A stretch of DNA of 56,983 bases from contig CAYMCQ010000019.1 of NCBI GenBank assembly GCA_964389025.1, forward strand, positions 1 to 56,983, read 5' to 3'. The notes beneath the pieces are model-generated. The model was not told where the DNA came from, did no database searches, and worked only from the letters and a program-made list of their open reading frames with translations. This document shows positions 46,491 through 55,075 of this stretch, one piece after another; within the stretch, counting starts at the first letter, position 1; the number at the start of each line of letters is the position of its first letter. Source of the stretch: CAYMCQ01 sp964389025. GTDB lineage: Bacteria > Verrucomicrobiota > Verrucomicrobiia > Limisphaerales > CAYMCQ01. The translations under genes and the position numbers were made by a program.

Positions 46491-46566
46491 AACAGCGGTC
46501 GCGTGGCGTTAAGTTCGACGTCACGCCCATCCGCTGTTGGATACCCGACATTTTGTGAAAGTCGGG
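46491..46566. other. Two strong hairpins upstream of the cytochrome gene
   Basis: AACAGCGG (46491-46498) pairs with CCGCTGTT (46531-46538), enclosing GCGTGGCGT (46501-46509) paired with ACGTCACGC (46518-46526) with one wobble, a long two-part stem. A second stem, CCCGAC (46544-46549) with GTCGGG (46561-46566), follows. Neither has a T-tract. They may end the hemA transcript or form a structured leader for the cytochrome gene at 46645; known riboswitch signatures are not evident. Confidence 0.5.
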
Positions 46567-46644
46567 TTAACGAGCGCGCGGCCCTGATATCCAGCTGCGT
46601 TCAGATAGAGTCAAATAACCAAAAACCAAGCACATGCAGATCAT

Positions 46645-47382
46645 ATGAAAAAACTACATCCCATAACTCTTAGTATTGCCACAGGCGTCTTGCTGCTGTT
46701 GCCCGCAGTCACGCAGGCCGGCATCATCGGCAGTCCACATGACTTCTCGGGTGAATCGTGGAACAACAAGGCTTCGGATCAAAAAACCGTCTGCAGCGTC
46801 TGCCACACCCCGCACCATGCGGACCCGACCGCGGGGCCGCTCTGGAATCATACGATGTCCGGCGGCGGTTTCACGATGTATAATAATGCCAACTCCCCCG
46901 GGGCCGACTTGAAGGCCGTGCCGGACACGTCGCCCGCCGCATCATCACTGGCGTGTTTGAGTTGCCATGACGGCACAGTGGCGGTCAGCGCGTATGGCGG
47001 CAGTCCAAACCCGTCGGCCAGCGGCATGATTACCAACAGCGCCAATATCGCACCAGGCAAAGACCTGTCCCATACACACCCTATCTCTTTTACCTATGAC
47101 GCGACCCTGCTCACACTGGACAAGTGGCTCTACAATCCGGACTCGACAACTGTGACTCCGCCCGTCAGCGGCGGCGGTGCGTTTGTGAGTGGAACCGACA
47201 TGTCAATCAACGGATTCCTCCTCAACGGCAATCATCGCGTGGAATGCAGTTCCTGCCATGACGTGCATAACCAGGAAGGATCGCCGTTTGACATCGTGAA
47301 CAATCCCAAGCTGGTCAAGATTGTCGGCGTGGACGCCCAGGACAATGGCAGTTTGCTTTGCCGCGCCTGTCACAACAAATAG
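46645..47382 (+). CDS. Exported tetraheme c-type cytochrome (paired CXXCH type)
   Basis: A 245-residue secreted cytochrome: signal peptide MKKLHPITLSIATGVLLLLP ending at TQAG, then haem sites CSVCH (50-54), CLSCH (104-108), CSSCH (201-205) and CRACH (239-243). The pattern CSVCHTPHHADP-(X)-GPLWNH, then CLSCHDGTVA, then HPISFTYD is repeated in the N-terminal part of the 12-haem protein at 55072, so the two are paralogous. The body between haems is Gly/Ser-rich. It is probably periplasmic or extracellular and starts the multihaem cluster. Confidence 0.88.
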   Translation: MKKLHPITLSIATGVLLLLPAVTQAGIIGSPHDFSGESWNNKASDQKTVCSVCHTPHHADPTAGPLWNHTMSGGGFTMYNNANSPGADLKAVPDTSPAASSLACLSCHDGTVAVSAYGGSPNPSASGMITNSANIAPGKDLSHTHPISFTYDATLLTLDKWLYNPDSTTVTPPVSGGGAFVSGTDMSINGFLLNGNHRVECSSCHDVHNQEGSPFDIVNNPKLVKIVGVDAQDNGSLLCRACHNK

Positions 47383-47398
47383 CCCGAGACAACCGTAA

Positions 47399-47491
47399 AT
47401 GAAAACTGCGGCGCCCCGATTATTCTGGATGCTGCTTGGTGCATCGAGAGACCGGGTGAAGACCACGGTGGAAACAGACGAAGAAACTTAA
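47399..47491 (+). CDS. Possible 30-residue small ORF between cytochrome genes
   Basis: ATG at 47399, 16 bp after the cytochrome stop, reads MKTAAPRLFWMLLGASRDRV and ten more residues to TAA at 47489-47491. A basic N-terminus and a short hydrophobic run are followed by an acidic tail. It may be a leader peptide or chance; no family is recognised. Confidence 0.2.
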   Translation: MKTAAPRLFWMLLGASRDRVKTTVETDEET

Positions 47492-47507
47492 CATTACGCA
47501 CGTGCCT

Positions 47508-49505
47508 ATGAATACAACCCATCAATCAACTCCACGCCGCACTTTGCGGCCCCGGGCGACCGTCGCCGGTCTCCTGGCTGCTGTTGTCCTCGGCGCTATG
47601 CTGGGGGCATCCTCTTACGCGGCAATGTATCACCCGCCGACGAATGCTCCGGGAGGTGTTCCTGCGCAGGCGGTGTTAGGTTTGCCCACCGCCATAACGA
47701 CTAGCAACGCCAACTTGTGCTGGTATGGAATGCAGGGATGGTATACGGTCGAGATGTCAACGAATGGCGGCGCTCCACCCTGGACTCCGGTTGGTCGCAC
47801 GGCAGCTTCGGATCATGCGTGGTGTCTCACAGTGACCAATGGAGGATTCACCAGCGCCCAGTTTCGATTAAACCAGCTCAACGCATATGTCGGCTCGGGT
47901 GCCTGCAGCGGTTGCCACGGCGATAAATACAGCGAATGGGTAAACACCGAGCACGCCAGTGCCTTTGATGATATCACCAATGAGATAGCCCAGGCAGATG
48001 AGCTTGTTTATCGCACTGTTGGACATGGCCAGCCGACCGGTTTTATAGCCAGCACCAATACAGCCTATCTGGGGAATGCGGGTTGCGAGAACTGCCATGG
48101 CCCCGCCGCCTGGCATAAATACAGCGACCACGACCTCATTCGTCCGGCGGTCAGCATTGACCCCAAGGTTTGCGGCGGCTGTCATCGCTCCGAAGGGGTA
48201 GGACCCACGTTCGAAGAATACGAGCTTTCTCCCCACTCGGAAGTGAACGGCGACATCAGATATGGCACTGCGACTCCGGGAGTTTATTACAGCCATACGA
48301 TACCGTGGTTTACTTCGAACCTTTATGGTTTCCTGGTAACGACGAACGCCGACCTTACTCTGAAAACCAATGCTACCACGGGCATACTCCACAGCCAGAG
48401 GGGCAACCCGAATAATCTTTATGACCCCGGCCAGGATCGTGCGATGGCTTGCGGTCACTGCCACTCCGGTGCGGCCCGCATGGCGATGCTCAAGGACTAT
48501 GAAGCGAGGCTGGAGGGTTACACCAACGCGTTGGTGCTGCCCACGACCAGCGACGAGGCTTTGTGGGGACCAACCTGCGCTGTCTGCCACGACCCGCACT
48601 CCGCCGAGAACGACGCCCAGTTGCGGAATCCGCTCTGGTCCACCAACTACTACACGATGGCGACCACGACGGACAGGCGCACGATTATCAATACCAACTT
48701 CATGGGAGTGAAAACGACCAATGTTGTTTTCTACAGTGCGGCGTTTGCCAATTTGTATGACCCGAATATTCAGGTTTGCGGTCAATGCCACAACTCGCGT
48801 GGTAGCCGATGGGATGGCCGCGGTTATGGCTATTATAACAGCACCACTTTGCAAACCGTTACGTCGCCTGGGTCCGGCATCGTCTATGGCGTTACCACCA
48901 ACATCAGCTATGCGCGACCGCCGCATCATTCCCCCCAATACAACATCTTTAGCGGGAACGTTCAGCCTGACTATCTCACGGGTGTCTATGGCACGAATTA
49001 CATCGGTTGCCACACCCTGAACACCAAAGGCTGCGCCGCATGCCATATGCACAAGGAAGAAAGCCCGGTTTATACCGGCCACACCTTCGAGCCTGAACTT
49101 GGCGGCTGCAGTGTGGCGGGCTGCCACGACGGCGTGACCACGCCCATCAACGCCACCAATGCCATTGTGGACCTTCAATTGGAAGTCACCAACAAGATCG
49201 AGCAAATGGTGGTCGCGCTCAACAACTGGGCGATTGTGAAGGGAACCAATGTCTTTGGCGCTGTCAACGCCGCCAAATACAAGGAGAACGGTTGGGAGTA
49301 TACCATTCCGGGTGATTTGAGATCCATCACCAACGCCGGCCCGTCCAGTTCGGATCAACTCAAGATCACGAACCTGGTCAGGCAGGCGCGATTCAATCTC
49401 TACATGGTGGCTTACGGCAAGAGTTTGGGGATACATAATCCCCAATACACCCGCTACCTGCTGGACGACGCGAGCAACAAGGTCTGGATCGCCACACAGC
49501 CATAA
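47508..49505 (+). CDS. Exported octaheme c-type cytochrome
   Basis: A 665-residue protein with a long signal peptide (core LLAAVVLGAMLGASSYA). Seven CXXCH sites at 133-137, 193-197, 222-226, 315-319, 357-361, 424-428 and 509-513, and one CX4CH site (CSVAGCH, 534-540) of the kind known in tetrahaem cytochrome c3. An extra CH at 501-502 may supply a distal ligand. The first haem context, CSGCHGDKYSEWVNTEHASA, is cytochrome-c554-like. Before it is a beta-rich domain of about 90 residues; after the haems comes a 125-residue tail without haems. Probably a surface or periplasmic electron carrier. GTG at 47502 is an alternative start. Confidence 0.88.
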   Translation: MNTTHQSTPRRTLRPRATVAGLLAAVVLGAMLGASSYAAMYHPPTNAPGGVPAQAVLGLPTAITTSNANLCWYGMQGWYTVEMSTNGGAPPWTPVGRTAASDHAWCLTVTNGGFTSAQFRLNQLNAYVGSGACSGCHGDKYSEWVNTEHASAFDDITNEIAQADELVYRTVGHGQPTGFIASTNTAYLGNAGCENCHGPAAWHKYSDHDLIRPAVSIDPKVCGGCHRSEGVGPTFEEYELSPHSEVNGDIRYGTATPGVYYSHTIPWFTSNLYGFLVTTNADLTLKTNATTGILHSQRGNPNNLYDPGQDRAMACGHCHSGAARMAMLKDYEARLEGYTNALVLPTTSDEALWGPTCAVCHDPHSAENDAQLRNPLWSTNYYTMATTTDRRTIINTNFMGVKTTNVVFYSAAFANLYDPNIQVCGQCHNSRGSRWDGRGYGYYNSTTLQTVTSPGSGIVYGVTTNISYARPPHHSPQYNIFSGNVQPDYLTGVYGTNYIGCHTLNTKGCAACHMHKEESPVYTGHTFEPELGGCSVAGCHDGVTTPINATNAIVDLQLEVTNKIEQMVVALNNWAIVKGTNVFGAVNAAKYKENGWEYTIPGDLRSITNAGPSSSDQLKITNLVRQARFNLYMVAYGKSLGIHNPQYTRYLLDDASNKVWIATQP

Positions 49506-49531
49506 GAGGCAACCGTTGTCTTTGAAATCAC

Positions 49532-49574
49532 GCGGGCTTTGGTCGGAAAACTGACTGAAGCCCGCACTTTTTTT
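49532..49574 (+). terminator. Rho-independent terminator
   Basis: GCGGGCTT (49532-49539) pairs with AAGCCCGC (49558-49565) across an 18-base loop, followed by ACTTTTTTT (49566-49574). It closes the cytochrome unit at 47508 and separates it from the five-gene unit that starts at 49755. The rest of the 49506-49754 gap holds no gene. Confidence 0.75.
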
Positions 49575-49754
49575 AGTCATGCACGGGACAAAACGCGCTT
49601 GGTTTTTCGACCCGGAGCGTAGTAATCTCGCGCGCCGCCCGCAACAAACCGGGACCGCTTCTGTCCGAGAAGTGGATTGAAGGAAAAGGCGGGAATTAGA
49701 TGGTGCGGTGGGCTGGTGGCATCACTGAGAACGCATGAAAAAACATTTTTACCC

Positions 49755-50840
49755 ATGACAACCAGATCCAAAGTCATTCTTGTTGCCGGTTGCTGCGCGC
49801 TGCTCATGCTGCTGAATGGTTGCAGCACGACGGCCAAAAAGACGGTGAAGGGACACACTTTTTTTCCGCCCGCGCCCGATGAGCCGCGCCTGCAGTTTCT
49901 GACTTCGTTCTCCTCGGACGTTGACTTGGGCCGAACGAGCGGTTTTGCCGATTTCGTCACGGGCACGCGCACGGCGCCCAACCGATTGATGAAGCCTTAC
50001 GGAGTGGCTTTGAAGGACGGCAAAGTCTTTGTCTGCGACACCATGCGCAGTGCGATCCAGGAATTCGATTTGGAAAAAAGGCGTTCGCAATATTTTGCGC
50101 CGCGGGGCGAGGGCCGGCTGCTGATGCCGATCAACATCACCATTGACGAGGACGGCACGCGCTATGTGGCCGACACCGGCCGCAAGCAGGTGGTGATCTT
50201 CAGCAAAGACGGCACCTACGTTGCCGCGCTGGGAGTCAAAGACGAAATGAGACCCTGTGATGTCGCTCTCAGTGGCGACCGCCTCTACGTTGCCGATCTC
50301 AAGGGCCACGGCGTGCGGGTCTATGACAAGGCGCAACGGAAGCTTTTGTTTGTAATTCCCCGCGATCCGAAAACAGCCGAAGGCAAACTCTTCTCGCCGA
50401 CAAATCTCGCGCTCGACAAACAGGGCCGGTTATTGGTGTCGGACACCGGTGGGTTCGTAGTGCAGGTCTATGATCTGGAGGGGAAGTTTTTGCGCACGAT
50501 CGGGCAGCAGGGCGTTGGCTACGGAGCGTTCGCCCGGCCCAAGGGCGTGGCCGTGGACCGCGCGGGACTGGCGTATGTCGTGGATGCTTCCACGTATGTG
50601 GTTCAGATATTTGATCCGGAAGGAAGGTTGCTGCTGTTTTTCGGCCAGCCGGGTGCCAGCACACAAGGCGAATTGGCGCTGCCCGCCGGAGTGGAGATTG
50701 ATTATGAAAACACCGGCTATTTCCAGAAATACGTGGCTCCGGGTTTCGAATGTGAATACGTCATTCTGGTGACCAGCCAACCGCCGCCGTCGGTCGGCCC
50801 GGCCAAAGTCAGCGTTTATGGGTTCTTAAAAAAGAAATGA
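49755..50840 (+). CDS. NHL-repeat lipoprotein
   Basis: A 361-residue lipoprotein: lipobox LLNGC with the acylated Cys at 23, then NHL-type beta-propeller repeats to the end (GVALKDGKVFVCDTMRSAIQ, then NITIDEDGTRYVADTGRKQV and GVAVDRAGLAYVVDASTYVV). The lipid anchor puts it in the outer or inner membrane envelope. NHL propellers are protein-interaction or scaffolding units. The ATG at 49755 is used, because the longer frame from 49677 lacks a signal. It is the first gene of the porin-cytochrome unit; a second NHL protein follows the barrel. Confidence 0.85.
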   Translation: MTTRSKVILVAGCCALLMLLNGCSTTAKKTVKGHTFFPPAPDEPRLQFLTSFSSDVDLGRTSGFADFVTGTRTAPNRLMKPYGVALKDGKVFVCDTMRSAIQEFDLEKRRSQYFAPRGEGRLLMPINITIDEDGTRYVADTGRKQVVIFSKDGTYVAALGVKDEMRPCDVALSGDRLYVADLKGHGVRVYDKAQRKLLFVIPRDPKTAEGKLFSPTNLALDKQGRLLVSDTGGFVVQVYDLEGKFLRTIGQQGVGYGAFARPKGVAVDRAGLAYVVDASTYVVQIFDPEGRLLLFFGQPGASTQGELALPAGVEIDYENTGYFQKYVAPGFECEYVILVTSQPPPSVGPAKVSVYGFLKKK

Positions 50841-50878
50841 GCCCATAGCGCCTTGATTCGCAGCTTTCACGAGGCCGA

Positions 50879-51973
50879 ATGAATCTGCCGAACCCCAAAT
50901 CAAACCCGCGGCCAGACCGTCGCCGGATCTCCCGATGGCTGGCCGCAATTGTTGGTCTGGCGCTGTTGGTCGGTTGCAGCTCTCAAACCAGACATAAGTG
51001 GCTGACGCGTTTCTTTGACGGCGTCCCCCAACCCGGGGGAACCACGAATGCTCCGGTTGTTACCGCCACAGTTCAATCCCCCCCAACGAATGCCGTGACC
51101 CAAGCTCCGCCTCCTCCTCCGAAGCCAGCCATGGTCATCCACCCGCCTTGGGGAAAACGGGAGTGCATCGCCTGCCACGAGTCGCAGTTTTCCCAGAAGA
51201 TGAGAGGCAAGCCGGGCGAAGTCTGTTTCAACTGCCACCAGCAGGTGAAGACGAACTTCTTCGCTGCCAAGTTCAAACACTTGCCGGTGGAGAACGGTGA
51301 ATGTGCCTCCTGCCACAATCCACACAACTCCCCAAACAAGAAATTGTTGGTGAAGCCTGGCGGGATGTTGTGCTTCGAATGTCACGAGGACACGCAGAAG
51401 AACCTTGCCGCCGCCAAGTTCAAACATCTGCCGGTGGAGAACGGCGAGTGCTCCTCGTGCCACGATCCACATCAATCGGACAATCAAAAGTTGCTTACCA
51501 AGCCGGACGGGAAACTGTGTTTCGAATGTCACGAGGACATTCAGAAGAGCCTTGCCACCGCCAAGTTCAAACACCTGCCGGTGGAGAACGGTGAATGTGC
51601 CTCCTGCCACAGCTCGCACCAGTCGGACAACAAAAAGTTGCTGATCAAGCCGGACGGGAAGTTGTGCTTTGAATGTCACGAGGAGGTTCAGAAGCACCTC
51701 GCCAACGCGAAGTCTGTGCATCAGCCGCTGGCGAATGGCGAATGTGTTTCCTGTCACAGTTCCCATGCCGCCGACACCGCTAAGCTGCTGACGAAAGAGG
51801 TGCCGGCGTTGTGTTACGACTGCCATGAGGATGCCGATCTGCAGAAAGTCGAGCGGCACAAAACGGCAACCGATAAAGCGAGGTGCCTGCTCTGCCATTA
51901 TCCGCACCAGAGCGGGCGCGAGCATTTGCTCAAAGACGAAGACCAGCCCGGAATCGTCGCACCCCGAAAATGA
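50879..51973 (+). CDS. 11-haem c-type cytochrome lipoprotein with tandem repeats
   Basis: A 364-residue lipoprotein: lipobox LLVGC with Cys33, then a Pro/Thr-rich linker and eleven CXXCH sites (CIACH, CFNCH, CASCH, CFECH, CSSCH, CFECH, CASCH, CFECH, CVSCH, CYDCH, CLLCH) in paired order. The central part is three 49-residue repeats (each beginning AKFKHLPVENGEC and containing two haems), near-identical at the DNA level. This is the paired-CXXCH family used for long-range electron transfer. It lies 38 bp after the NHL gene and overlaps the barrel gene by 4 bp (ATGA), which suggests it works with the barrel as a porin-cytochrome pair. Confidence 0.9.
   Translation: MNLPNPKSNPRPDRRRISRWLAAIVGLALLVGCSSQTRHKWLTRFFDGVPQPGGTTNAPVVTATVQSPPTNAVTQAPPPPPKPAMVIHPPWGKRECIACHESQFSQKMRGKPGEVCFNCHQQVKTNFFAAKFKHLPVENGECASCHNPHNSPNKKLLVKPGGMLCFECHEDTQKNLAAAKFKHLPVENGECSSCHDPHQSDNQKLLTKPDGKLCFECHEDIQKSLATAKFKHLPVENGECASCHSSHQSDNKKLLIKPDGKLCFECHEEVQKHLANAKSVHQPLANGECVSCHSSHAADTAKLLTKEVPALCYDCHEDADLQKVERHKTATDKARCLLCHYPHQSGREHLLKDEDQPGIVAPRK
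51266..51706 (+). repeat. Tandem 147-bp repeats in the cytochrome lipoprotein gene
   Basis: Copies start at 51266, 51413 and 51560 (each with GCCAAGTTCAAACA), a period of exactly 147 bp or 49 codons, running to about 51706. High DNA identity between copies points to recent duplication or gene conversion and predicts haem-number variation between strains. Confidence 0.85.
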
Positions 51974-53979
51974 GCCGGCGTTTCCCATCACTGGGTTGCC
52001 GCTGCCTGCTGACTGGCTGTCTGCTCCTGCTGGCCAGCCCCGCAGCGGCCCAGCCGCGTTACGTCGAGGAAGAACCGCGCTGGTTGAGATTGAACATGCC
52101 CGAGGCGAGCGTTGGAATGGATGTGGAAAGCCTGTTGGAGAGCGTGCGTGTTGGCAGTGCGACTTCCACCCATGAGCATCTCTCGCTCACTCCTTTGGTG
52201 GGGCTGCGGACAAGAGGCTCGATTTATCACCCGAGGCTGTTCTCCTTTGACCTGAATGGCGAGAGCGGCTGGGGCTGGATTACCGATACTGTAAAAAGTT
52301 CCGGCTCCAGTTTCACCCGCGATGAGAGCGGTGACCTGCTGCGGTATGTGGCGCAGGTGAACGTGCTCGCGGGAAAGCCTTACAACGCCCTTTTTTCCGC
52401 ATCACAGGATCATACTTTTCGAAACTATGATTCCTTCAGCACCTACACAGTGGACACTGTCCGCTACAGCGGGAGGGTTGGCTGGAGCACGGAGACTTTG
52501 ACTCTGAACGCCGACGCGGGTTACCGTGACGAAAAATCAACCGGAATCAACGGCACTTCAGAAATTACTGAGAACTATTTGAACTTTTCAGGAACGCAAA
52601 AGCGTCTGACAGGGCAGTCCACTTTGTCCTACCGGTTTAACGAGTTCGAGAATGTCATCAACTCCGGCACCGCGCGGAACAGCGTGAACCAAGCGGTGGG
52701 GATTTCGGATTCTGAAGTCTTCGGCAGCCGCAGACAGATTAACGCCATCACAAGCGCAAGCTTCAGCCAGGCTGAATACACCGGACAGCGGACGGAGACG
52801 TTTACTGCCAATGAAAACATCGCGATCAAACACCGGCCCAATCTCGAGAGTTATCTGAATCTCAATTACAGCCACAGCAGCATGGATCCGGCAACATCTT
52901 CCGTCATTCAGGGCGGAGGCGGTGTGCGGCACCGGTTTTATGAGAGCCTCACTTCCACGTTCGAGGTTCACGGCAGCCGTGACGAAAGCTCCAGCTCATT
53001 CAACTCGGGTCTAAACGAACGTTATGGGTTTGGCCTTCACGAAGATTACACCAAGCGGCTTGGAAAATGGGGGCGGCTCACTCTCGGCGGGGCGTTCATC
53101 GCCGACCGCGAGAACCATGAATCATCCGGCGGCCTGTTGATTACTTTGGACGAACGTCATCAACTCTATCTGACGACAGATTCCAACTACCGGCCCGTTT
53201 ACCTGAACAAACCCCGCGTCATCGTTTCCACAATCGAAGTCCGCACTCCAAACGGCATCATTGCTCAGGTCAATGTGGACTATGAGATCATCCCTTCGGG
53301 ACAGTTGACCGAGATCCGGTTGATCATGGGCAGCACCATCCTTCACAACGGCGATGAAGTGCTCGTGAATTACCAAAGCGAGTCTCTGTATAACGCATCA
53401 TTCGAGTCGTTCAACGGCAATATGCAAGTCCGGTTGGATTTGTTCGGCAAATTCGGAATTTACGGGCGGCTGAACTGGCTGGATAACAATGCCCCGCCTG
53501 AAGCCCTGACCCAAACACTGACCGATCTAGTCTTCGGCGCCGATTTCGTCTGGCGGTGGTTTCGCGCCGGGGCAGAGTTCGAGGACTATGACTCCAATTT
53601 CACCCAATACAAGGCGTGGCGTTTCTTCCAGAGTTTCACCTACCAAACCACCAAAGGCTCCACGCTGAATGTGGATTTTACGCAGAATTTTTACAGTTAC
53701 CCCGACAACAGCAGTCAGAACCGATACCAGTTCATCACCCGTTACAACACCCAACTGCCCTTCTCGCTCGCGTGGTATGCCGAAGCCGGTTATTCTTTGC
53801 AGGAAGTCTTGGGAACAGAACAGAATTTCGGCTTCGGCAGAACCGGGCTGACTTGGAGCCGGGGAAAATTGAGCGTGCGAACCGGCTATGAATACAACTA
53901 TCAGACCACCACCACCGGTTCGACAACGGAACAGCGTGACCGGAATTATTTCTTCGCTTACCTGAAAAGAACCTTTTAA
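51970..53979 (+). CDS. Outer-membrane beta-barrel, porin of a porin-cytochrome complex
   Basis: A 669-residue protein with a signal peptide (LLTGCLLLLASPAAA) and long alternating strands rich in Tyr, Ser, Asn and aromatic pairs, ending KRTF with C-terminal Phe, as outer-membrane barrels do. It contains no haem motif. Size and position between an 11-haem lipoprotein and a 12-haem cytochrome match the large barrels (MtrB/OmbB type) that sheath cytochromes through the outer membrane, though primary sequence similarity to those cannot be judged here. The start at 51970 overlaps the previous stop (ATGA). An embedded beta-domain at about 420-470 (VEVRTPNGIIAQ-like wording) could be a plug. Confidence 0.78.
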   Translation: MSRRFPSLGCRCLLTGCLLLLASPAAAQPRYVEEEPRWLRLNMPEASVGMDVESLLESVRVGSATSTHEHLSLTPLVGLRTRGSIYHPRLFSFDLNGESGWGWITDTVKSSGSSFTRDESGDLLRYVAQVNVLAGKPYNALFSASQDHTFRNYDSFSTYTVDTVRYSGRVGWSTETLTLNADAGYRDEKSTGINGTSEITENYLNFSGTQKRLTGQSTLSYRFNEFENVINSGTARNSVNQAVGISDSEVFGSRRQINAITSASFSQAEYTGQRTETFTANENIAIKHRPNLESYLNLNYSHSSMDPATSSVIQGGGGVRHRFYESLTSTFEVHGSRDESSSSFNSGLNERYGFGLHEDYTKRLGKWGRLTLGGAFIADRENHESSGGLLITLDERHQLYLTTDSNYRPVYLNKPRVIVSTIEVRTPNGIIAQVNVDYEIIPSGQLTEIRLIMGSTILHNGDEVLVNYQSESLYNASFESFNGNMQVRLDLFGKFGIYGRLNWLDNNAPPEALTQTLTDLVFGADFVWRWFRAGAEFEDYDSNFTQYKAWRFFQSFTYQTTKGSTLNVDFTQNFYSYPDNSSQNRYQFITRYNTQLPFSLAWYAEAGYSLQEVLGTEQNFGFGRTGLTWSRGKLSVRTGYEYNYQTTTTGSTTEQRDRNYFFAYLKRTF

Positions 53980-53983
53980 CACG

Positions 53984-55075
53984 GTGAAAAAGAATTCTCG
54001 ATTTTTGTCTGGCAGGGCGCGTTACTCCGAGCGCGTCGTCCGAGTGCGCTGGTCCGTCCTGCGGCGCGCATGGAGTGACGCGCCCCAACTGCCCGCCGTC
54101 GCGATTCTGTTCCTTTCCAGCACCGTGGCGCTCGCAGGCAAGACAAATTCCGTAGTAGCCTGGCCACCGCCACCTGACGAGGCCCGTGTCATATATGTGC
54201 GGGACATTTCCAGTCCTGCGGACATCGGCGCAAAACCATCGGCGCTTAGCCGGCTGGGCAACTGGATCACTGGCGTCAAGAAGGACAAAGACAGGCTGGA
54301 CAGGCCATTCGGCCTCGCGCTTGACGATGCCGGAAACCTTCTCGTCACCGACACCAGTGCCAACACGGTCTCCCTTTTCGATTTCGCCGGGAAAAAATGG
54401 TCCCACTGGGACTCGGTCGGGAAAAGCCGGTTCAAATCTCCCGTCGCCGTTGCCCGTCGCGGACGGACGATTTTCGTGGCCGACTCGGAACTCGGCAAGG
54501 TGATTACATTGGATGAGAAGGGCCGGTTGCAGTTTGAAATCACAAACGAACTCGAACGCCCCTCCGGCCTCGCGCTTCTTGCGGACAAACTTTTCATCAC
54601 AGACTCGCAACGCCACCATGTCGTCATCTGTGATGTTCGCGGCAAATTCGTCTCCAAGTTTGGCCGGCGCGGTCGCGGGCCGGGCGAATTTAATTTCCCG
54701 ACGCATATCGCCGCAGATTCCGCCGGACAGATATACGTCACCGATTCGTTGAACTATCGAATCCAGGTCTTTGATTCGAAAGGTCAATTCCTGCGAACCT
54801 TTGGCGCCGCTGGCGACGGTCCCGGATTTTTCAGCCGCCCGAAGGGAGTCGCCACTGACAGCTTCGGCCACATTTATGTTGTGGATGCGGTTTTTGACAA
54901 CATCCAGGTGTTTGACCAACAGGGCAAACTGCTTCTCAACGGCGGCGAGGCAGGGCATGCTCCCGGCGAGTTCTGGCTACCCAACGCGATCGTCATCAGC
55001 CGCAACAATGATATTTACGTGGCAGATTCGTATAATCACCGTATCCAAATCTTTCGTTATATCGGCAAGCAATGA
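53984..55075 (+). CDS. Exported NHL-repeat protein
   Basis: A 363-residue protein with five or six NHL repeats (GLALDDAGNLLVTDTSANTV, then HIAADSAGQIYVTDSLNYRI, GVATDSFGHIYVVDAVFDNI and AIVISRNNDIYVADSYNHRI) forming a beta-propeller. A hydrophobic signal-like stretch (AVAILFLSSTVALAG) begins only at about residue 38, because the first 34 residues are largely encoded by a palindromic repeat at 54016-54084. GTG start at 53984, 4 bp after the barrel stop. It overlaps the last cytochrome gene by 4 bp (ATGA). Paralogous to the NHL lipoprotein at 49755 but without a lipobox. Confidence 0.82.
   Translation: MKKNSRFLSGRARYSERVVRVRWSVLRRAWSDAPQLPAVAILFLSSTVALAGKTNSVVAWPPPPDEARVIYVRDISSPADIGAKPSALSRLGNWITGVKKDKDRLDRPFGLALDDAGNLLVTDTSANTVSLFDFAGKKWSHWDSVGKSRFKSPVAVARRGRTIFVADSELGKVITLDEKGRLQFEITNELERPSGLALLADKLFITDSQRHHVVICDVRGKFVSKFGRRGRGPGEFNFPTHIAADSAGQIYVTDSLNYRIQVFDSKGQFLRTFGAAGDGPGFFSRPKGVATDSFGHIYVVDAVFDNIQVFDQQGKLLLNGGEAGHAPGEFWLPNAIVISRNNDIYVADSYNHRIQIFRYIGKQ
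54016..54084. repeat. Palindromic repeat within the NHL gene's 5' end
   Basis: GGCGCGTTACTCC (54016-54028) and GGAGTGACGCGCC (54072-54084) are inverted ends with one mismatch. The 69-bp element is read as residues about 12-34 (RARYSERVVRVRW, RRAWSDAP), sequence that looks like translated dispersed repeat rather than a native leader. Confidence 0.6.

Noticed and set aside
47868..49580. 570-codon minus-strand frame opposite the octahaem cytochrome
   Set aside because: Antisense of a gene with eight haem motifs and a signal peptide; its length only reflects codon bias. The same holds for 50900-51991 opposite the 11-haem gene.
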